Shown here piece after piece: positions 48,148 to 57,596 of a stretch of DNA of 59,670 nt. The notes under the pieces were generated by a model. The model worked only from the letters and a program-made list of their open reading frames with translations. It did not search any database and was not told the origin of the DNA. Each line of letters begins with the position of its first letter. The first letter of the stretch is position 1. Position numbers and translations under genes: made by a program. This stretch comes from an uncultured Prochlorococcus sp. (GTDB lineage: Bacteria > Cyanobacteriota > Cyanobacteriia > PCC-6307 > Cyanobiaceae), in assembly GCA_902525585.1 (NCBI GenBank), contig CABZHQ010000005.1, positions 1-59,670 on the forward strand, read 5' to 3'.

Positions 48148-49515
48148 TTATTTTGAATCTGAAATCGGAAAAAATACTGTCAAACCTGCATCACGTCTTT
48201 GTGTGACATGCCCTCCTAAACTAGCTAACAACTTTTGAGTGGCATTTTGACTAAGTTGTAAACTTCCAGTTTGAGGGTTCCAATTTAAAACAGGGCCAAT
48301 ATCAGAACCGTTATCTTTTTTAAAATTTTCTTTATGATTGTTATCTAATTTTTGTACTTTGAGTTGAAGTTTGAGTTTTTGACCAGCTGGTCTTAATTCT
48401 AAAATTAATGTACTACCTTCTTTTAATCCTCTAGTATTTTTATCAATTAATCCTCTTAACATTAATTCTAATTTTTCAGAATCACTCAAAATTTGTGGAA
48501 GTTGCTTGGGGATATCTATCTTCAAAGAAATGCCACGTCGGTTTAATTGTTTATTCCATAAAGGAGCAAGCTTTTTGAAAATTTCGGCTAAATTAATTTT
48601 CGCCAAATTATTTAATGATGGCTCTTCATTACCAACTAATTCTGCTGCATTAAAGATTAAACCAAACCTATCAATTTGTTCATTACATTCATTATCTATT
48701 TGAATTAAACGATTTCTCATTGATTCGTCCATTTTATATTTTTTTAAAGTAGAACTTATTAAGGTTCTTATTGTGGCCAAAGGAGTTCTTACTTCATGAG
48801 AAATTGCACGTAATAATTTTGCTTCAGTTATTTGCACATTTTTTTCATCATTTTTCACAGAATTGTGTATATTATGATTTGATGTAATATTTGCTAATTT
48901 TGCCGATAATATTGGCCAAAATAATTTTTCAAATTGATTATTAACATTAAGATTACCTAAGTTATTGATTGCATTTCGAAATTTTACTCCTTCCTCATAA
49001 TTTTCTTGATTTAATTTTGCATGCATTAATTCAATTGAAAGTTTAAGGCTCTCTTCATCACACTTCATTAGTAGAATTTTTTTATCTTTTTCTCCTACAA
49101 TTGATAATACGCATTGAAAATTTGATGTGATTATCATCAAAAAAGGTTCATAGCCATCTTCTTGACAAAGGTTTAAGACTTTATAATTACTAATTAAATC
49201 GAAATCGTTTTTTATCTTTTCTGAATTATTGACCGGTAAAAAACCTGCATTCGCATTTTGAAAGTATGGAAACCCCTCAGGAGACCAAAGCCATCCATGA
49301 AGTTTATTTAAAAATTTTTTATCATTAAAAGCTGGCAAAGGGGAGGCAACCCATATCCCCCCCTGTTTATAATTCTGAGAAAGGAAATCTTTTTGAATAA
49401 CTTCTAAAGAAGCCCACCACATTCTTCTGGATGTATCGTCATCCACATATATATTTTTAACTCCTTTAATCAAAAGCTCTTGAATATTTTTTATAGTTAT
49501 TTGTGATTTCATCAA
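48148..49515 (-). CDS. Sensor histidine kinase-like protein with degenerate ATPase domain
   Basis: The 455-residue soluble protein has an unrecognised N-terminal sensor region (about 1-220) and a dimerisation/phosphoacceptor helix KLLRAISHEVRTPLATIRTL (His240). The C-terminal part is HATPase-like, but the N box is poor (LMLRGLIDKNTRGLKEG) and no DxGxG G1 box is seen. The last strand, GGHVTQRRDAGLTVFFPI, is normal. It may be weakly active, or act as a phosphoacceptor or scaffold only. It overlaps rodA by four bases, so the pair is translationally coupled. Confidence 0.72.
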   Translation of the reverse strand: MMKSQITIKNIQELLIKGVKNIYVDDDTSRRMWWASLEVIQKDFLSQNYKQGGIWVASPLPAFNDKKFLNKLHGWLWSPEGFPYFQNANAGFLPVNNSEKIKNDFDLISNYKVLNLCQEDGYEPFLMIITSNFQCVLSIVGEKDKKILLMKCDEESLKLSIELMHAKLNQENYEEGVKFRNAINNLGNLNVNNQFEKLFWPILSAKLANITSNHNIHNSVKNDEKNVQITEAKLLRAISHEVRTPLATIRTLISSTLKKYKMDESMRNRLIQIDNECNEQIDRFGLIFNAAELVGNEEPSLNNLAKINLAEIFKKLAPLWNKQLNRRGISLKIDIPKQLPQILSDSEKLELMLRGLIDKNTRGLKEGSTLILELRPAGQKLKLQLKVQKLDNNHKENFKKDNGSDIGPVLNWNPQTGSLQLSQNATQKLLASLGGHVTQRRDAGLTVFFPISDSK

Positions 49516-50780
49516 ATTTTTAGTGATCTAGAACGTTTTAATATTGATAAAACAAATCCAATAGATATAAAATTAGTCACCAATGAAGTTCGACCATAGC
49601 TCATAAAAGGCAGGGGAATTCCTGTAACTGGTCCTAATCCAATAGTCATAAATAAGTTAATAATTATTTGGAATAAAAAAGTTGAGGCTATTCCAATAAC
49701 TATTAGAGATTCAAAGTTAGTCCTAGCAATTGTTGCAGTATTAATAAGTTTTTTAATCAAAAAAAAGAACAAAAATAAAACTACTATGCACCCCACAAAA
49801 CCCAATTCTTCGCCTAAAGCACTGTATATAAAATCAGTATGTTGTTCTGGTATAAATTGCAAATTTGTCAGCTTACCTTTTAGCAAACCAGTCCCAAATA
49901 ATCCTCCAGAACCAATTGCAATTTGACTCTGTATCAAATGATATCCACCACCTAATGGATCTCTATTTGGATCTAAAAATAAAACTAATCTATCTTTTTG
50001 ATATTCTTTTAAGCCATATTGCCACAAAAATGGTGTCAATTTTGCCACTAATAAATGGAAAGAAATAGCGATAGCAGGAAAAATAATTTTCTTTCTCGAA
50101 GATCTATAAGCAAGATATCCTATAAATGGAATCCAGAAAACAAGAAGAGTTGGTAAGGTCAAATATAATATAGAAGTGACAAGACAAAATACTAATATCA
50201 AAATCCACTCTATGGGCATTTGCGACCAATAGAGCATCACACCTGTCAAAACAAGTAAAACTAAAGAGGTACCTAAGTCCGGCTGAAAGAAAACTAATAA
50301 CCAAGGAATAAATACTACTAACAAGGGCAATACTAAATCTTTTATTGTTAAAATTATTTTTTTGTCTAGTACTAAAGCAAGAGTTAATACAGTACTTAGT
50401 TTAGCTACTTCTGAAGGTTGAAAAGAAAAGATGCCCAAGTTTAGCCATCTTTGGGCTCCAGAAACTGATATCCCAAAAAAATATATTAGTAATAAGGATA
50501 TTAAAGTACACAAATAAAATGGTATCAAATACTTTCTTAGTTTCTCTAACGGTATATAAGAAATAAAAAATGCTAAAAAATAACCTAAAAAACCAGTAAG
50601 AATATGACCCAAATAGTTCGATACTAAATAATCACCCTGAATACTTTTTATTAATAAACCCGAAATAATAACCAAAAACAGGGGAATTATAAGTAATGGA
50701 GAAAATAAAAAACCTCTATTAAAGTTGTCTTTTTTTGGGAAAAATCCTCTCTTATTTAATAAAGAAATTCTCCTAAACAT
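49512..50780 (-). CDS. rodA: Rod-shape peptidoglycan glycosyltransferase RodA
   Basis: This 422-residue SEDS protein has about ten transmembrane helices and polymerises peptidoglycan glycan strands. Family parts are SGAQRWLNLGIFSFQPSEVA, FFQPDLGTSLVLLVLTGVML, YHLIQSQIAIGSGGLFGTGL, KGKLTNLQFIPEQHTDFIYS and TGIPLPFMSYGRTSLVTNFI. RodA rather than FtsW is favoured by overall sequence look, though a membrane-partner test is not possible here. It follows mrp by 3 bases. Confidence 0.87.
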   Translation of the reverse strand: MFRRISLLNKRGFFPKKDNFNRGFLFSPLLIIPLFLVIISGLLIKSIQGDYLVSNYLGHILTGFLGYFLAFFISYIPLEKLRKYLIPFYLCTLISLLLIYFFGISVSGAQRWLNLGIFSFQPSEVAKLSTVLTLALVLDKKIILTIKDLVLPLLVVFIPWLLVFFQPDLGTSLVLLVLTGVMLYWSQMPIEWILILVFCLVTSILYLTLPTLLVFWIPFIGYLAYRSSRKKIIFPAIAISFHLLVAKLTPFLWQYGLKEYQKDRLVLFLDPNRDPLGGGYHLIQSQIAIGSGGLFGTGLLKGKLTNLQFIPEQHTDFIYSALGEELGFVGCIVVLFLFFFLIKKLINTATIARTNFESLIVIGIASTFLFQIIINLFMTIGLGPVTGIPLPFMSYGRTSLVTNFISIGFVLSILKRSRSLKI

Positions 50781-50783
50781 AAA

Positions 50784-51854
50784 TTATCTATTAACAAATT
50801 GACTCTTAATTAATTGAGCTAAATTACTAAAAGCAATAGAACTATCTTTATTGGGCTGGCTTATTGAAATTGGTACACCTCTATTGCTTTCATCAACGAG
50901 AGGTATTTCAATAGGAATTTGAGCTAATAATGGTAAATCATTTTCTTTAGCTAATATTTGACCTCCACCTTTACCAAAAATTTCATATTTTTTACTTGGC
51001 ATATCCGGCGGAATAAATGCTGACATGTTTTCTACAATTCCCAGTAACGGCACTCCAAGTTGTTTAAACATTGCTAATCCCCTCCTTGCATCTTGCAAAG
51101 ATACTTGTTGAGGAGTGGTGACAACAATAGCTCCAGTTATAGGAACTGATTGAGAAAGAGATATTTGAGCATCTCCCGTTCCTGGAGGTAAGTCAATAAC
51201 CAGAAAATCAAGATTATTCCATTCAACTTGGTACAAAAATTGTCGAATAATACTATTAAGCATTGGTCCTCTCCATATAACTGGCTGACCTTCTTCTATG
51301 AGAAAACCCATGGATACCAATGAAATTCCATATTTATTTATTGGTATTAACCTTTGATCACTGCCACTACCTTCTGTGACCTTTGGATTCTGTTCGGCAA
51401 CTCCCATCATTGATGGAGTATTAGGTCCATATATATCCGCATCCAGCAAACCAGTTTTTAAGCCTAATTTAGCTAGAGAACAAGCAAGATTAACTGCAAT
51501 GGTACTTTTTCCAACTCCACCTTTACCACTACTAACGGCTATGATATGCTGAATCCCATCAATCTTCTGCAACTCAGGCCCTCTACTTTGATTATGAGCT
51601 TCTGTTTTGGAAGGATTATTATCTATCTCTATTTGAACATCATCAATATCTTCAAAATCCAGTAGTGCCCCTCTAACCTCTTGTACAATTCTATCTCTCT
51701 GAGAATTTGCAAACGATGGTAATGATAATGTTACGATTACTCTCGGTATAGTTACTCTTACATTTTTAATCCAAGCTAATTCAATTACATTTTTCTGTGA
51801 TCCAGCATCTAAAACTTTTTGTAAAGCAAAATTCGCATCTTCTATTGTGGTCAT
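50784..51854 (-). CDS. mrp: Iron-sulfur cluster carrier Mrp/ApbC
   Basis: This 356-residue P-loop ATPase carries iron-sulfur clusters. Residues about 1-85 are a MIP18/DUF59-like domain; the ATPase has HIIAVSSGKGGVGKSTIAVN (deviant Walker A), DADIYGPNTPSMMGV and LVIDLPPGTGDAQISLSQ. The C-terminal CxxC seen in many Mrp proteins is not found here; PDMPSKKYEIFGKGGGQ occupies that region. It is divergent from hemF. Confidence 0.92.
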   Translation of the reverse strand: MTTIEDANFALQKVLDAGSQKNVIELAWIKNVRVTIPRVIVTLSLPSFANSQRDRIVQEVRGALLDFEDIDDVQIEIDNNPSKTEAHNQSRGPELQKIDGIQHIIAVSSGKGGVGKSTIAVNLACSLAKLGLKTGLLDADIYGPNTPSMMGVAEQNPKVTEGSGSDQRLIPINKYGISLVSMGFLIEEGQPVIWRGPMLNSIIRQFLYQVEWNNLDFLVIDLPPGTGDAQISLSQSVPITGAIVVTTPQQVSLQDARRGLAMFKQLGVPLLGIVENMSAFIPPDMPSKKYEIFGKGGGQILAKENDLPLLAQIPIEIPLVDESNRGVPISISQPNKDSSIAFSNLAQLIKSQFVNR

Positions 51855-52012
51855 TAAATTTTTAAATATTTTGACAAGGTAGTCGACTGTTTAAAAGATT
51901 AAGAACTATGTCGAACTATCAAATAATAGGCAATAAGGTCCCCCTAAGAGAAATTATAAAGAGAAACTTATAATTAACCAAAAAATTTTTTTCTTCAAGA
52001 TTTACTAAATAC

Positions 52013-53041
52013 ATGTTGAAAGAACCTCCTAAAAACTCGAGAGAAAAAACTAAAAATCTCTTATTAACTCTACAAGACAAAATTTGTTCAGGACTTGAAA
52101 ATGTAGATGGAAAAGGAAAATTTACAGAGGAATCCTGGCTAAGAGACGAAGGTGGCGGTGGAAGATCAAGAGTATTGAAAAATGGTTCTATTTTTGAGCA
52201 AGCAGGCGTAAACTTCTCGGAAGTACAGGGGAAAGAATTACCTCAATCTATAATCTCTCAAAGGCCCGAAGCAAAAGGTCATGAATGGTTTGCTACGGGA
52301 ACTTCTATGGTTTTGCATCCTAAGAATCCCTATATTCCTACAGTTCATCTGAATTATCGATATTTCGAAGCTGGTCCTGTTTGGTGGTTTGGAGGAGGTG
52401 CAGACTTAACCCCTTTTTATCCTTATCTTTCTGATGTAAGGAATTTTCATAATGAGCATAAAAAAGCTTGTGAGAAAGTTGATCAAGATTTGCATAAAGT
52501 TTTCAAACCATGGTGTGATGAATATTTCTTCTTGAAACATAGAAATGAATCTCGAGGCATAGGAGGTATTTTTTATGATTATCAAGATGGTTCAGGTAAT
52601 ATTTATAGAGGAAATAATCAAAATGGCGAAGCATCAAAAGCTTCACAAAATATTGGCAGATCTAATTTAAATTGGGATAACTTATTTTCTTTAGCAGAAA
52701 ACTGTGGGCAGGCATTCCTCCCTTCATATTTGCCCATTATTGAAAAAAGAGCTTCTCAAACATATTCACCGAAGGAAAGAGAATTCCAGCTATATCGAAG
52801 AGGTAGATATGTCGAATTCAATTTAGTTTGGGATAGAGGAACGATTTTTGGGCTACAAACAAATGGCAGAACTGAATCTATATTAATGTCCTTGCCGCCT
52901 TTAGCCAGATGGGAATATGGATATAAAGCTAAAAATGGTTCTCGAGAGGAATTCCTCACATCAATTTTTACAAAACCCCAAGATTGGTTAAATGATAAAG
53001 AGTTAGAAAAATTCTGTATAGAGAATAATATTTTTGATTAA
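52013..53041 (+). CDS. hemF: Oxygen-dependent coproporphyrinogen III oxidase
   Basis: HemF, 342 residues, makes protoporphyrinogen IX precursors for heme and chlorophyll. Signatures are [51 protein letters not shown] and [20 protein letters not shown]. It needs O2, as expected for a marine oxygenic phototroph. Start ATG follows a 158-base spacer shared with mrp. Confidence 0.97.
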   Translation: MLKEPPKNSREKTKNLLLTLQDKICSGLENVDGKGKFTEESWLRDEGGGGRSRVLKNGSIFEQAGVNFSEVQGKELPQSIISQRPEAKGHEWFATGTSMVLHPKNPYIPTVHLNYRYFEAGPVWWFGGGADLTPFYPYLSDVRNFHNEHKKACEKVDQDLHKVFKPWCDEYFFLKHRNESRGIGGIFYDYQDGSGNIYRGNNQNGEASKASQNIGRSNLNWDNLFSLAENCGQAFLPSYLPIIEKRASQTYSPKEREFQLYRRGRYVEFNLVWDRGTIFGLQTNGRTESILMSLPPLARWEYGYKAKNGSREEFLTSIFTKPQDWLNDKELEKFCIENNIFD

Positions 53042-53069
53042 AAATTATTGAATAAAATTTTCAAGTATC

Positions 53070-53627
53070 TTAAATAGGTGTTTTAAATAAAGAACCGTCA
53101 CTTTTCAATTGAAGTTTTTCTCCAAGTTCATTTTCTAAAGAGATTAATTCATCCCTATGCGCTCTAAGTCTCATAAAAGTTGAATCATTTTCATTTTCGT
53201 TGATCAACCTTAATTCAAATTTCTCCTCTCTTGCTGATTTTTTAAAATAAACAATTCCAGACAAAGGGCCACCAATTAATCCCAAAAGAATAGGCCACCA
53301 ACCTAATTCAGGATATATTTGAATAATTACTAATCCCAAAGCACAAGAACCAAAACCGCCAAGGATACCTAAAAAAATTGCTAAAAATTTACTAGAAACA
53401 ACTTGACCCTTGAATATTAAAATTCTTTGTTCAAAATCTCCTCCTGTTTGCTTCCATCCCCTCAAATTAAGCCATTCACATAAACCATTTAAAACCTTAA
53501 TTGGCTGCTGAGAAGATGAAATCTCAACGATGGTTGTTCTATCTTTACTGGAAGCCCTAAGAAAAAAAAATAATCCTATGGCCAAGAGAATTGTCAACAA
53601 TAATGTTGAATTTAAGGAATATGACAT
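53070..53627 (-). CDS. Cytochrome b6 heme-attachment factor (CCB2/CCB4-like)
   Basis: This 185-residue membrane protein has an N-terminal helix (STLLLTILLAIGLFFFLRA). A soluble stretch follows (VEISSSQQPIKVLNGLCEWL), then two more helices (FLAIFLGILGGFGSCALGLV and LGWWPILLGLIGGPLSGIVY). This shape fits the cofactor-assembly-of-complex-C family, which attaches heme ci to cytochrome b6 in plastids and cyanobacteria. The family call is moderate. Confidence 0.68.
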   Translation of the reverse strand: MSYSLNSTLLLTILLAIGLFFFLRASSKDRTTIVEISSSQQPIKVLNGLCEWLNLRGWKQTGGDFEQRILIFKGQVVSSKFLAIFLGILGGFGSCALGLVIIQIYPELGWWPILLGLIGGPLSGIVYFKKSAREEKFELRLINENENDSTFMRLRAHRDELISLENELGEKLQLKSDGSLFKTPI

Positions 53628-53790
53628 TAAAAAATTTTTGCTAGTAACTCGAGAATAAAAATTAAAGTTACATCATATTATAATTTTTTAGAATTATTCT
53701 GTAAAATATTCCTATTAGATAAAAATTCTTAATTAAATAAAATCTTAAGTAATACACTAAATTTTAAATTACCTTAAATACTTATTAAAA

Positions 53791-54426
53791 ATGACTATTG
53801 AAAAAAAAAATATTGATTTTCTTTATAGCGATTTAACAGTAGATTTATACAATCTTTACAAAAAATCATCTTACCTAGCTATTGACACTGAAGCAATGGG
53901 TTTAATTCATGGAAGAGATAGGCTCTGTTTAGTACAAATATGCAATGAATTTAAAAGGACATCCTGTATAAAAATCGAACTTAATACATCTTCTTCACCT
54001 CATTTAAAAGCACTTCTTGAAGATGACAAAATTACTAAAATATTTCACTATGCGAGATTTGATGTTGCAGCTCTAAAATGCAATCTTGAAATTAATACAA
54101 AAAATATTTTTTGTACAAAAATTGCTAGTAAGTTGGCAAGAACTTATACAAATAAACACGGTTTAAAGGATTTAATTAATGAATTATTAGGAATAGAACT
54201 TGACAAAAGCTCGCAAAGTAGTGATTGGGGTAGCAGCGAAGATTTAACAAAATATCAATTAGATTATGCAGCAAATGACGTAAAATATTTAATTGAAGCT
54301 ATGCATAAATTAAAAGTTATCTTAGAAAGAGAGAATAGATATGAATTAGCTCAAAGATGTTTCGAAACAGTTTCTGTACATGCTGATTTAGACATACTAA
54401 AATTTTCAAATATATTTGAACATTAA
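53791..54426 (+). CDS. rnd: Ribonuclease D-type 3'-5' exonuclease
   Basis: This 211-residue DEDDy exonuclease has YLAIDTEAMGLIHGRDRLCL (metal-binding Asp and Glu), IFHYARFDVAALKCN (Asp) and YQLDYAANDVKYLIEAM (Tyr and Asp). The HRDC domain of E. coli RNase D is missing, as in other short cyanobacterial forms. It likely trims tRNA or other small RNA 3' ends. Confidence 0.9.
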   Translation: MTIEKKNIDFLYSDLTVDLYNLYKKSSYLAIDTEAMGLIHGRDRLCLVQICNEFKRTSCIKIELNTSSSPHLKALLEDDKITKIFHYARFDVAALKCNLEINTKNIFCTKIASKLARTYTNKHGLKDLINELLGIELDKSSQSSDWGSSEDLTKYQLDYAANDVKYLIEAMHKLKVILERENRYELAQRCFETVSVHADLDILKFSNIFEH

Positions 54427-54429
54427 GAA

Positions 54430-54696
54430 TCAATCTTCAGTTAAAAAATTATCTTCCCCATCAAGAGTTTTCATAAGCTTATCAAGTATTCTTGAAGAAC
54501 TTAATTTATCTTTATCATTTTTTTCACAAATTTTTAAAATATTTTTCGCAACTTGTATTTTTTCTTGAATAGTTTTCGATCCTTCTTTTGAAATTTGAAT
54601 TTCTACTTTCTTCTTAGCTGAGGCTAAGCTTATACTCATTATTTTCGCAATCTCTGCACAAATCTTTAGATATTGCCGATCATTTATTGGATACAT
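54430..54696 (-). CDS. Small conserved-type hypothetical protein
   Basis: This 88-residue, helical, Lys- and Glu-rich protein (MYPINDRQYLKICAEIAKIM; VEIQISKEGSKTIQEKIQVA) is not of a family I recognise. There is no signal or membrane segment. It is convergent with rnd (stops 3 bases apart) and lies 27 bases downstream of the lipid-A-synthase-like gene on the same strand, suggesting co-transcription. Compact coding appearance supports a real gene. Confidence 0.6.
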   Translation of the reverse strand: MYPINDRQYLKICAEIAKIMSISLASAKKKVEIQISKEGSKTIQEKIQVAKNILKICEKNDKDKLSSSRILDKLMKTLDGEDNFLTED

Positions 54697-54723
54697 GAAA
54701 ATTTAAAAAGCTAATGCCATTTA

Positions 54724-55983
54724 CTAAGATAACAAATTAGAGTTTATGGAATCTACAATTTTATCACTTGCTCCATATTCCCCCATTCTTTTTTTTCCAA
54801 TTTTTGCTTGTTTTAACCTCTCAACTTTTTCTTTTAAAAGTAAACTTAAACGTTTTAAAAGAATTTTTTTATTCTTGCAAACTAAAACACTACCTCCTAA
54901 TAATCTTGATTGCCTTTTTGCGAAGGATTTTGTAAATTGTGGTCCAGAGCCTGGAAGAGAGAGAGATGGAATACCTAAGCCAGCAATTTGCTCTGTAGCA
55001 GTTCCAGCATTAGACAAACCAACATTTGCCATATTGGCCCAGAGACTGAATTTTCCTATTCCAATCAATATATATTTTTTTTTATATTTCCATACTGAAT
55101 CTTCATCAATCAAAAATTTAGTTTTACTTTGTTTTTTAAAACCGTATTTATTTAAATAATTTTCAATTTGAATCACATTCGAATTAATGCTCAAAGGCAA
55201 AAGTATTAACAAATCCTTAGATAAACAGAAATCTTGCAAACAATCAAGAAAATTATCAAGATTCTTAAATGCTTCTGGGTATCTACTTCCTACCAACAAA
55301 ATTATCCTTTTGAAAGAAACAATATTTGATATCTTTTCGTTTTTTGCATTAACAAAATCCATCATTGGATTGCCTAAGTATTTTGCATGAATATTTTTTC
55401 TATTCAAATTATTAGCTGTTATTTTATCTCTCATAATTAGATTCTTACATCTTGGAGATGTCATTACAAACATTTCCCATGGGTCCCATTCAGAGCCTTT
55501 TATCTTATGATAAAAATCGCTTAAAGCCCAACCTGGTCCACTATTCCAAGTATGGTCACTTTTGGGAGTTCCAATAAAACTGAATTCGCATTCTGAACTC
55601 CATGCATAAAGCAATGGTAGAAAATCCCCTACTGCAACAATTTTGCATTTATATTTTGACTTTCGTTTTACAATTAAGAAATTTCTTAAATTATCTATTA
55701 AAAATCCTGCAAATAAATCTAGCAAAAATCCCTTCAGACTTTGATTACTAAAACCTCCACTTGGGAGCTCTTTTAAATGTCCTATTTTACGAAAATTCTT
55801 TGATTTTATGGTATTAAATACATCACCATTTCCCACTAAAGGCAAAACTTCGATATTTTTATTTTTTATTTTTTTTAATAATCTTTTTATTATTTCCGAT
55901 GTAATTACATCTTCTCCGTGTCCATTACATATAAATAATAAAGAATGAGTCTCCTGACTGTTAAGATCAGTAAAAAGATCAAT
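54724..55983 (-). CDS. Lipid-A-disaccharide synthase-related protein
   Basis: A glycosyltransferase-like protein of about 420 residues. LLFICNGHGEDVITSEIIKR at the start, LPLVGNGDVFNTIKSKNFRK, and the sugar-nucleotide end GIPSLSLPGSGPQFTKSFAK resemble the LpxB-related family found in cyanobacteria, which would act on cell-envelope glycolipids. The start is a problem. The frame is open back to an ATG at 56136, but that extension is the antisense of tRNA-Cys (residues AAPRFELGIKDLQ...). No ATG, GTG or TTG lies in frame between the tRNA and the conserved GHGED block. The ATT at 55983 is used here only as a placeholder. An in-frame TTG at 56031 lies within the tRNA antisense. Confidence 0.75.
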   Translation of the reverse strand: MDLFTDLNSQETHSLLFICNGHGEDVITSEIIKRLLKKIKNKNIEVLPLVGNGDVFNTIKSKNFRKIGHLKELPSGGFSNQSLKGFLLDLFAGFLIDNLRNFLIVKRKSKYKCKIVAVGDFLPLLYAWSSECEFSFIGTPKSDHTWNSGPGWALSDFYHKIKGSEWDPWEMFVMTSPRCKNLIMRDKITANNLNRKNIHAKYLGNPMMDFVNAKNEKISNIVSFKRIILLVGSRYPEAFKNLDNFLDCLQDFCLSKDLLILLPLSINSNVIQIENYLNKYGFKKQSKTKFLIDEDSVWKYKKKYILIGIGKFSLWANMANVGLSNAGTATEQIAGLGIPSLSLPGSGPQFTKSFAKRQSRLLGGSVLVCKNKKILLKRLSLLLKEKVERLKQAKIGKKRMGEYGASDKIVDSINSNLLS

Positions 55984-55995
55984 TGATTTCTTTTC

Positions 55996-56066
55996 GGCGG
56001 CATGGCCAAGTGGTAAGGCAGAGGATTGCAAATCCTTTATCCCCAGTTCGAATCTGGGTGCCGCCT
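55996..56066 (+). tRNA. tRNA-Cys(GCA)
   Basis: GGCGGCA pairs with TGCCGCC plus discriminator T, the identity base of cysteine tRNAs. The anticodon loop TTGCAAA gives GCA, and the T arm is CCCAGTTCGAATCTGGG. The gene is 71 bases and CCA is not encoded. It is antisense to the open 5' end of the lipid-A-synthase-like frame. The accessory patch with DUF1919 lies beyond its 3' end. Confidence 0.97.
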
Positions 56067-56136
56067 TCTTTAATTTTGATACTAGTTCCCCAATAAACCC
56101 CTCTAATACTTTTAGTTTTTTATATTTGCTACACAT

Positions 56137-56867
56137 TTTTAGGAAAATTTAATTGAATTACTGGTATGTAAGTGGTCGGCAATTTGAATACATTTTCATT
56201 AAGGAAGAATTGTAATAATTTCATTATCTCACTAGTTGACTAAAGAGGAAAATTTACCTCTTACATAATGAAGAAAAATTATAGGATTAATCAATTTTCA
56301 AACGAAATCTTATGATTTCTCGTAGATTAAATATAATAATTCCTAAATTGGCAAAAGAAATTTCTCTAATAATTCTTTGGGAAAAATGACAAAAAAATTC
56401 TCGAAAACAGATTTCTGAAACTTGGTACTTTCGGGATTAAATTTATAGAAAATTTACCTCCATTTAGAAATGGTATGTATACGTATACGAAATAAGAAAT
56501 AAAATTTTTTATAAATGTGGTTAAAAAACCGTAAAAATATTTTTATGGGGAAATCCAACAAAAGCATTATTTAATTCTGGAGAGTGGGCAATTACAAGTA
56601 GTTACATGTAGCCAGCAACAAGTCTATGAGCATGTACAAAATGTAAATAGATATATCTTCATCCGAATGATATTGCCAAGTAAATTTTCATCGGAGCAGA
56701 AGATATTTGATTCTATTTTTTAACTCTCTCAAATAATATTCTCTACTTATGAAAACTTGCTGACTTTGATATAAATACAGAGTTAAAAATCGGGTTAATT
56801 TCCAAGTTAGATATTATTAACTAAAGATTACAATTCGAATTGCAGAGGGATAGAGTCAATATAAAAT
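56137..56867. other. 731-base gene-free accessory spacer
   Basis: No credible gene: the longest frames are about 15 codons. It contains two copies of GAAAATTTACCTC (near 56248 and 56448), a hairpin CCATTT-AG-AAATGG and a 12-base palindrome at 56460-56488. The last part holds AT-rich sequence that should include the promoter of the DUF1919 gene. Long non-coding stretches are rare in this compact genome, so decayed genes or a small RNA are possible, but none can be named. Confidence 0.5.
56460..56488. repeat. Adjacent hairpin and perfect palindrome
   Basis: CCATTTAGAAATGG (56460-56473) forms a 6-base stem with a 2-base loop. Four bases later comes GTATACGTATAC (56477-56488), a perfect 12-base palindrome. 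Such paired dyads can be protein-binding or integration sites; here nothing proves a role. Confidence 0.6.
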
Positions 56868-56879
56868 TTGTTTGTTTTC

Positions 56880-57596
56880 ATGCAAAAACTTCAAAATTCA
56901 ATTTTAAAAATAATCAAGAAGTGTTTAAAACCGCAAGCAAAAAAAATTTTAAGATTCTTCAAAAATTTCTTACCATCTGACTATGTAAAATTTGGAAAAA
57001 AACACAGAGATATTTCCATAATTTCAAATAATTGTATAGCTACTTATCTTTATAAAGATTTAAACATTAAATATTCTTCACCCACGATCAATCTGCAATT
57101 CACTCAAGGTGATTTTGTGAAATTTTGCAAAAACTTTGATTACTACATACATCTCAAAATCAGAGAACATCCCACACCATCGTCAACATTGGAAGAATTC
57201 AAAAAGCTTGGGGGAGATAACATAAATTTTCCCGTAGGAATTCTTGGTGATTTAACAATTTTTTTGCAGCATTATAAATCTATTGAAGATGCGAATATCT
57301 CGTGGACCAAACGTTCTGAAAGAATCAATCGATCAAAATTATTTTTCATTTATATGGTTCGCGATCAAACCGAAGATGCTTTTATCTTAAATTTTCTAAA
57401 TACAGGATTTGAAAATAAACTTGTGATAACAAATTCCGACAGAAGGGGGAAATTCCCTCAATCTTTCCCACTCTTTAATAAAGAATTAGAGTGGTTCGAA
57501 AAAATTCCACTTTCAAAACGACCATATTACAAGCAATTTGACTTCTTAAAATGGATGAATCGAGCATTGTCATTAAAGAAGTCTGAGAAAGGATAG
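56880..57596 (+). CDS. DUF1919-family protein (surface polysaccharide related)
   Basis: This protein is 238 residues from the ATG at 56880; an in-frame TTG four codons upstream is less likely. The body follows the DUF1919 pattern: ISNNCIATYLYKDLNIKYSS, SPTINLQFTQGDFVKFCKNF, FPVGILGDLTIFLQHYKS and ANISWTKRSERINRSKLFFI. Members occur in capsule and exopolysaccharide gene sets; their activity is unproven, with a glycosyltransferase-like role suggested. It stands alone between gene-poor stretches near tRNA-Cys, the pattern of an accessory cargo gene. Base composition is as AT-rich as the host. Confidence 0.78.
   Translation: MQKLQNSILKIIKKCLKPQAKKILRFFKNFLPSDYVKFGKKHRDISIISNNCIATYLYKDLNIKYSSPTINLQFTQGDFVKFCKNFDYYIHLKIREHPTPSSTLEEFKKLGGDNINFPVGILGDLTIFLQHYKSIEDANISWTKRSERINRSKLFFIYMVRDQTEDAFILNFLNTGFENKLVITNSDRRGKFPQSFPLFNKELEWFEKIPLSKRPYYKQFDFLKWMNRALSLKKSEKG

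Noticed and set aside
55984..56136. N-terminal extension of the lipid-A-synthase-like frame
   Set aside because: Most of it is the reverse complement of tRNA-Cys, so the residues are an artefact unless antisense translation is shown.
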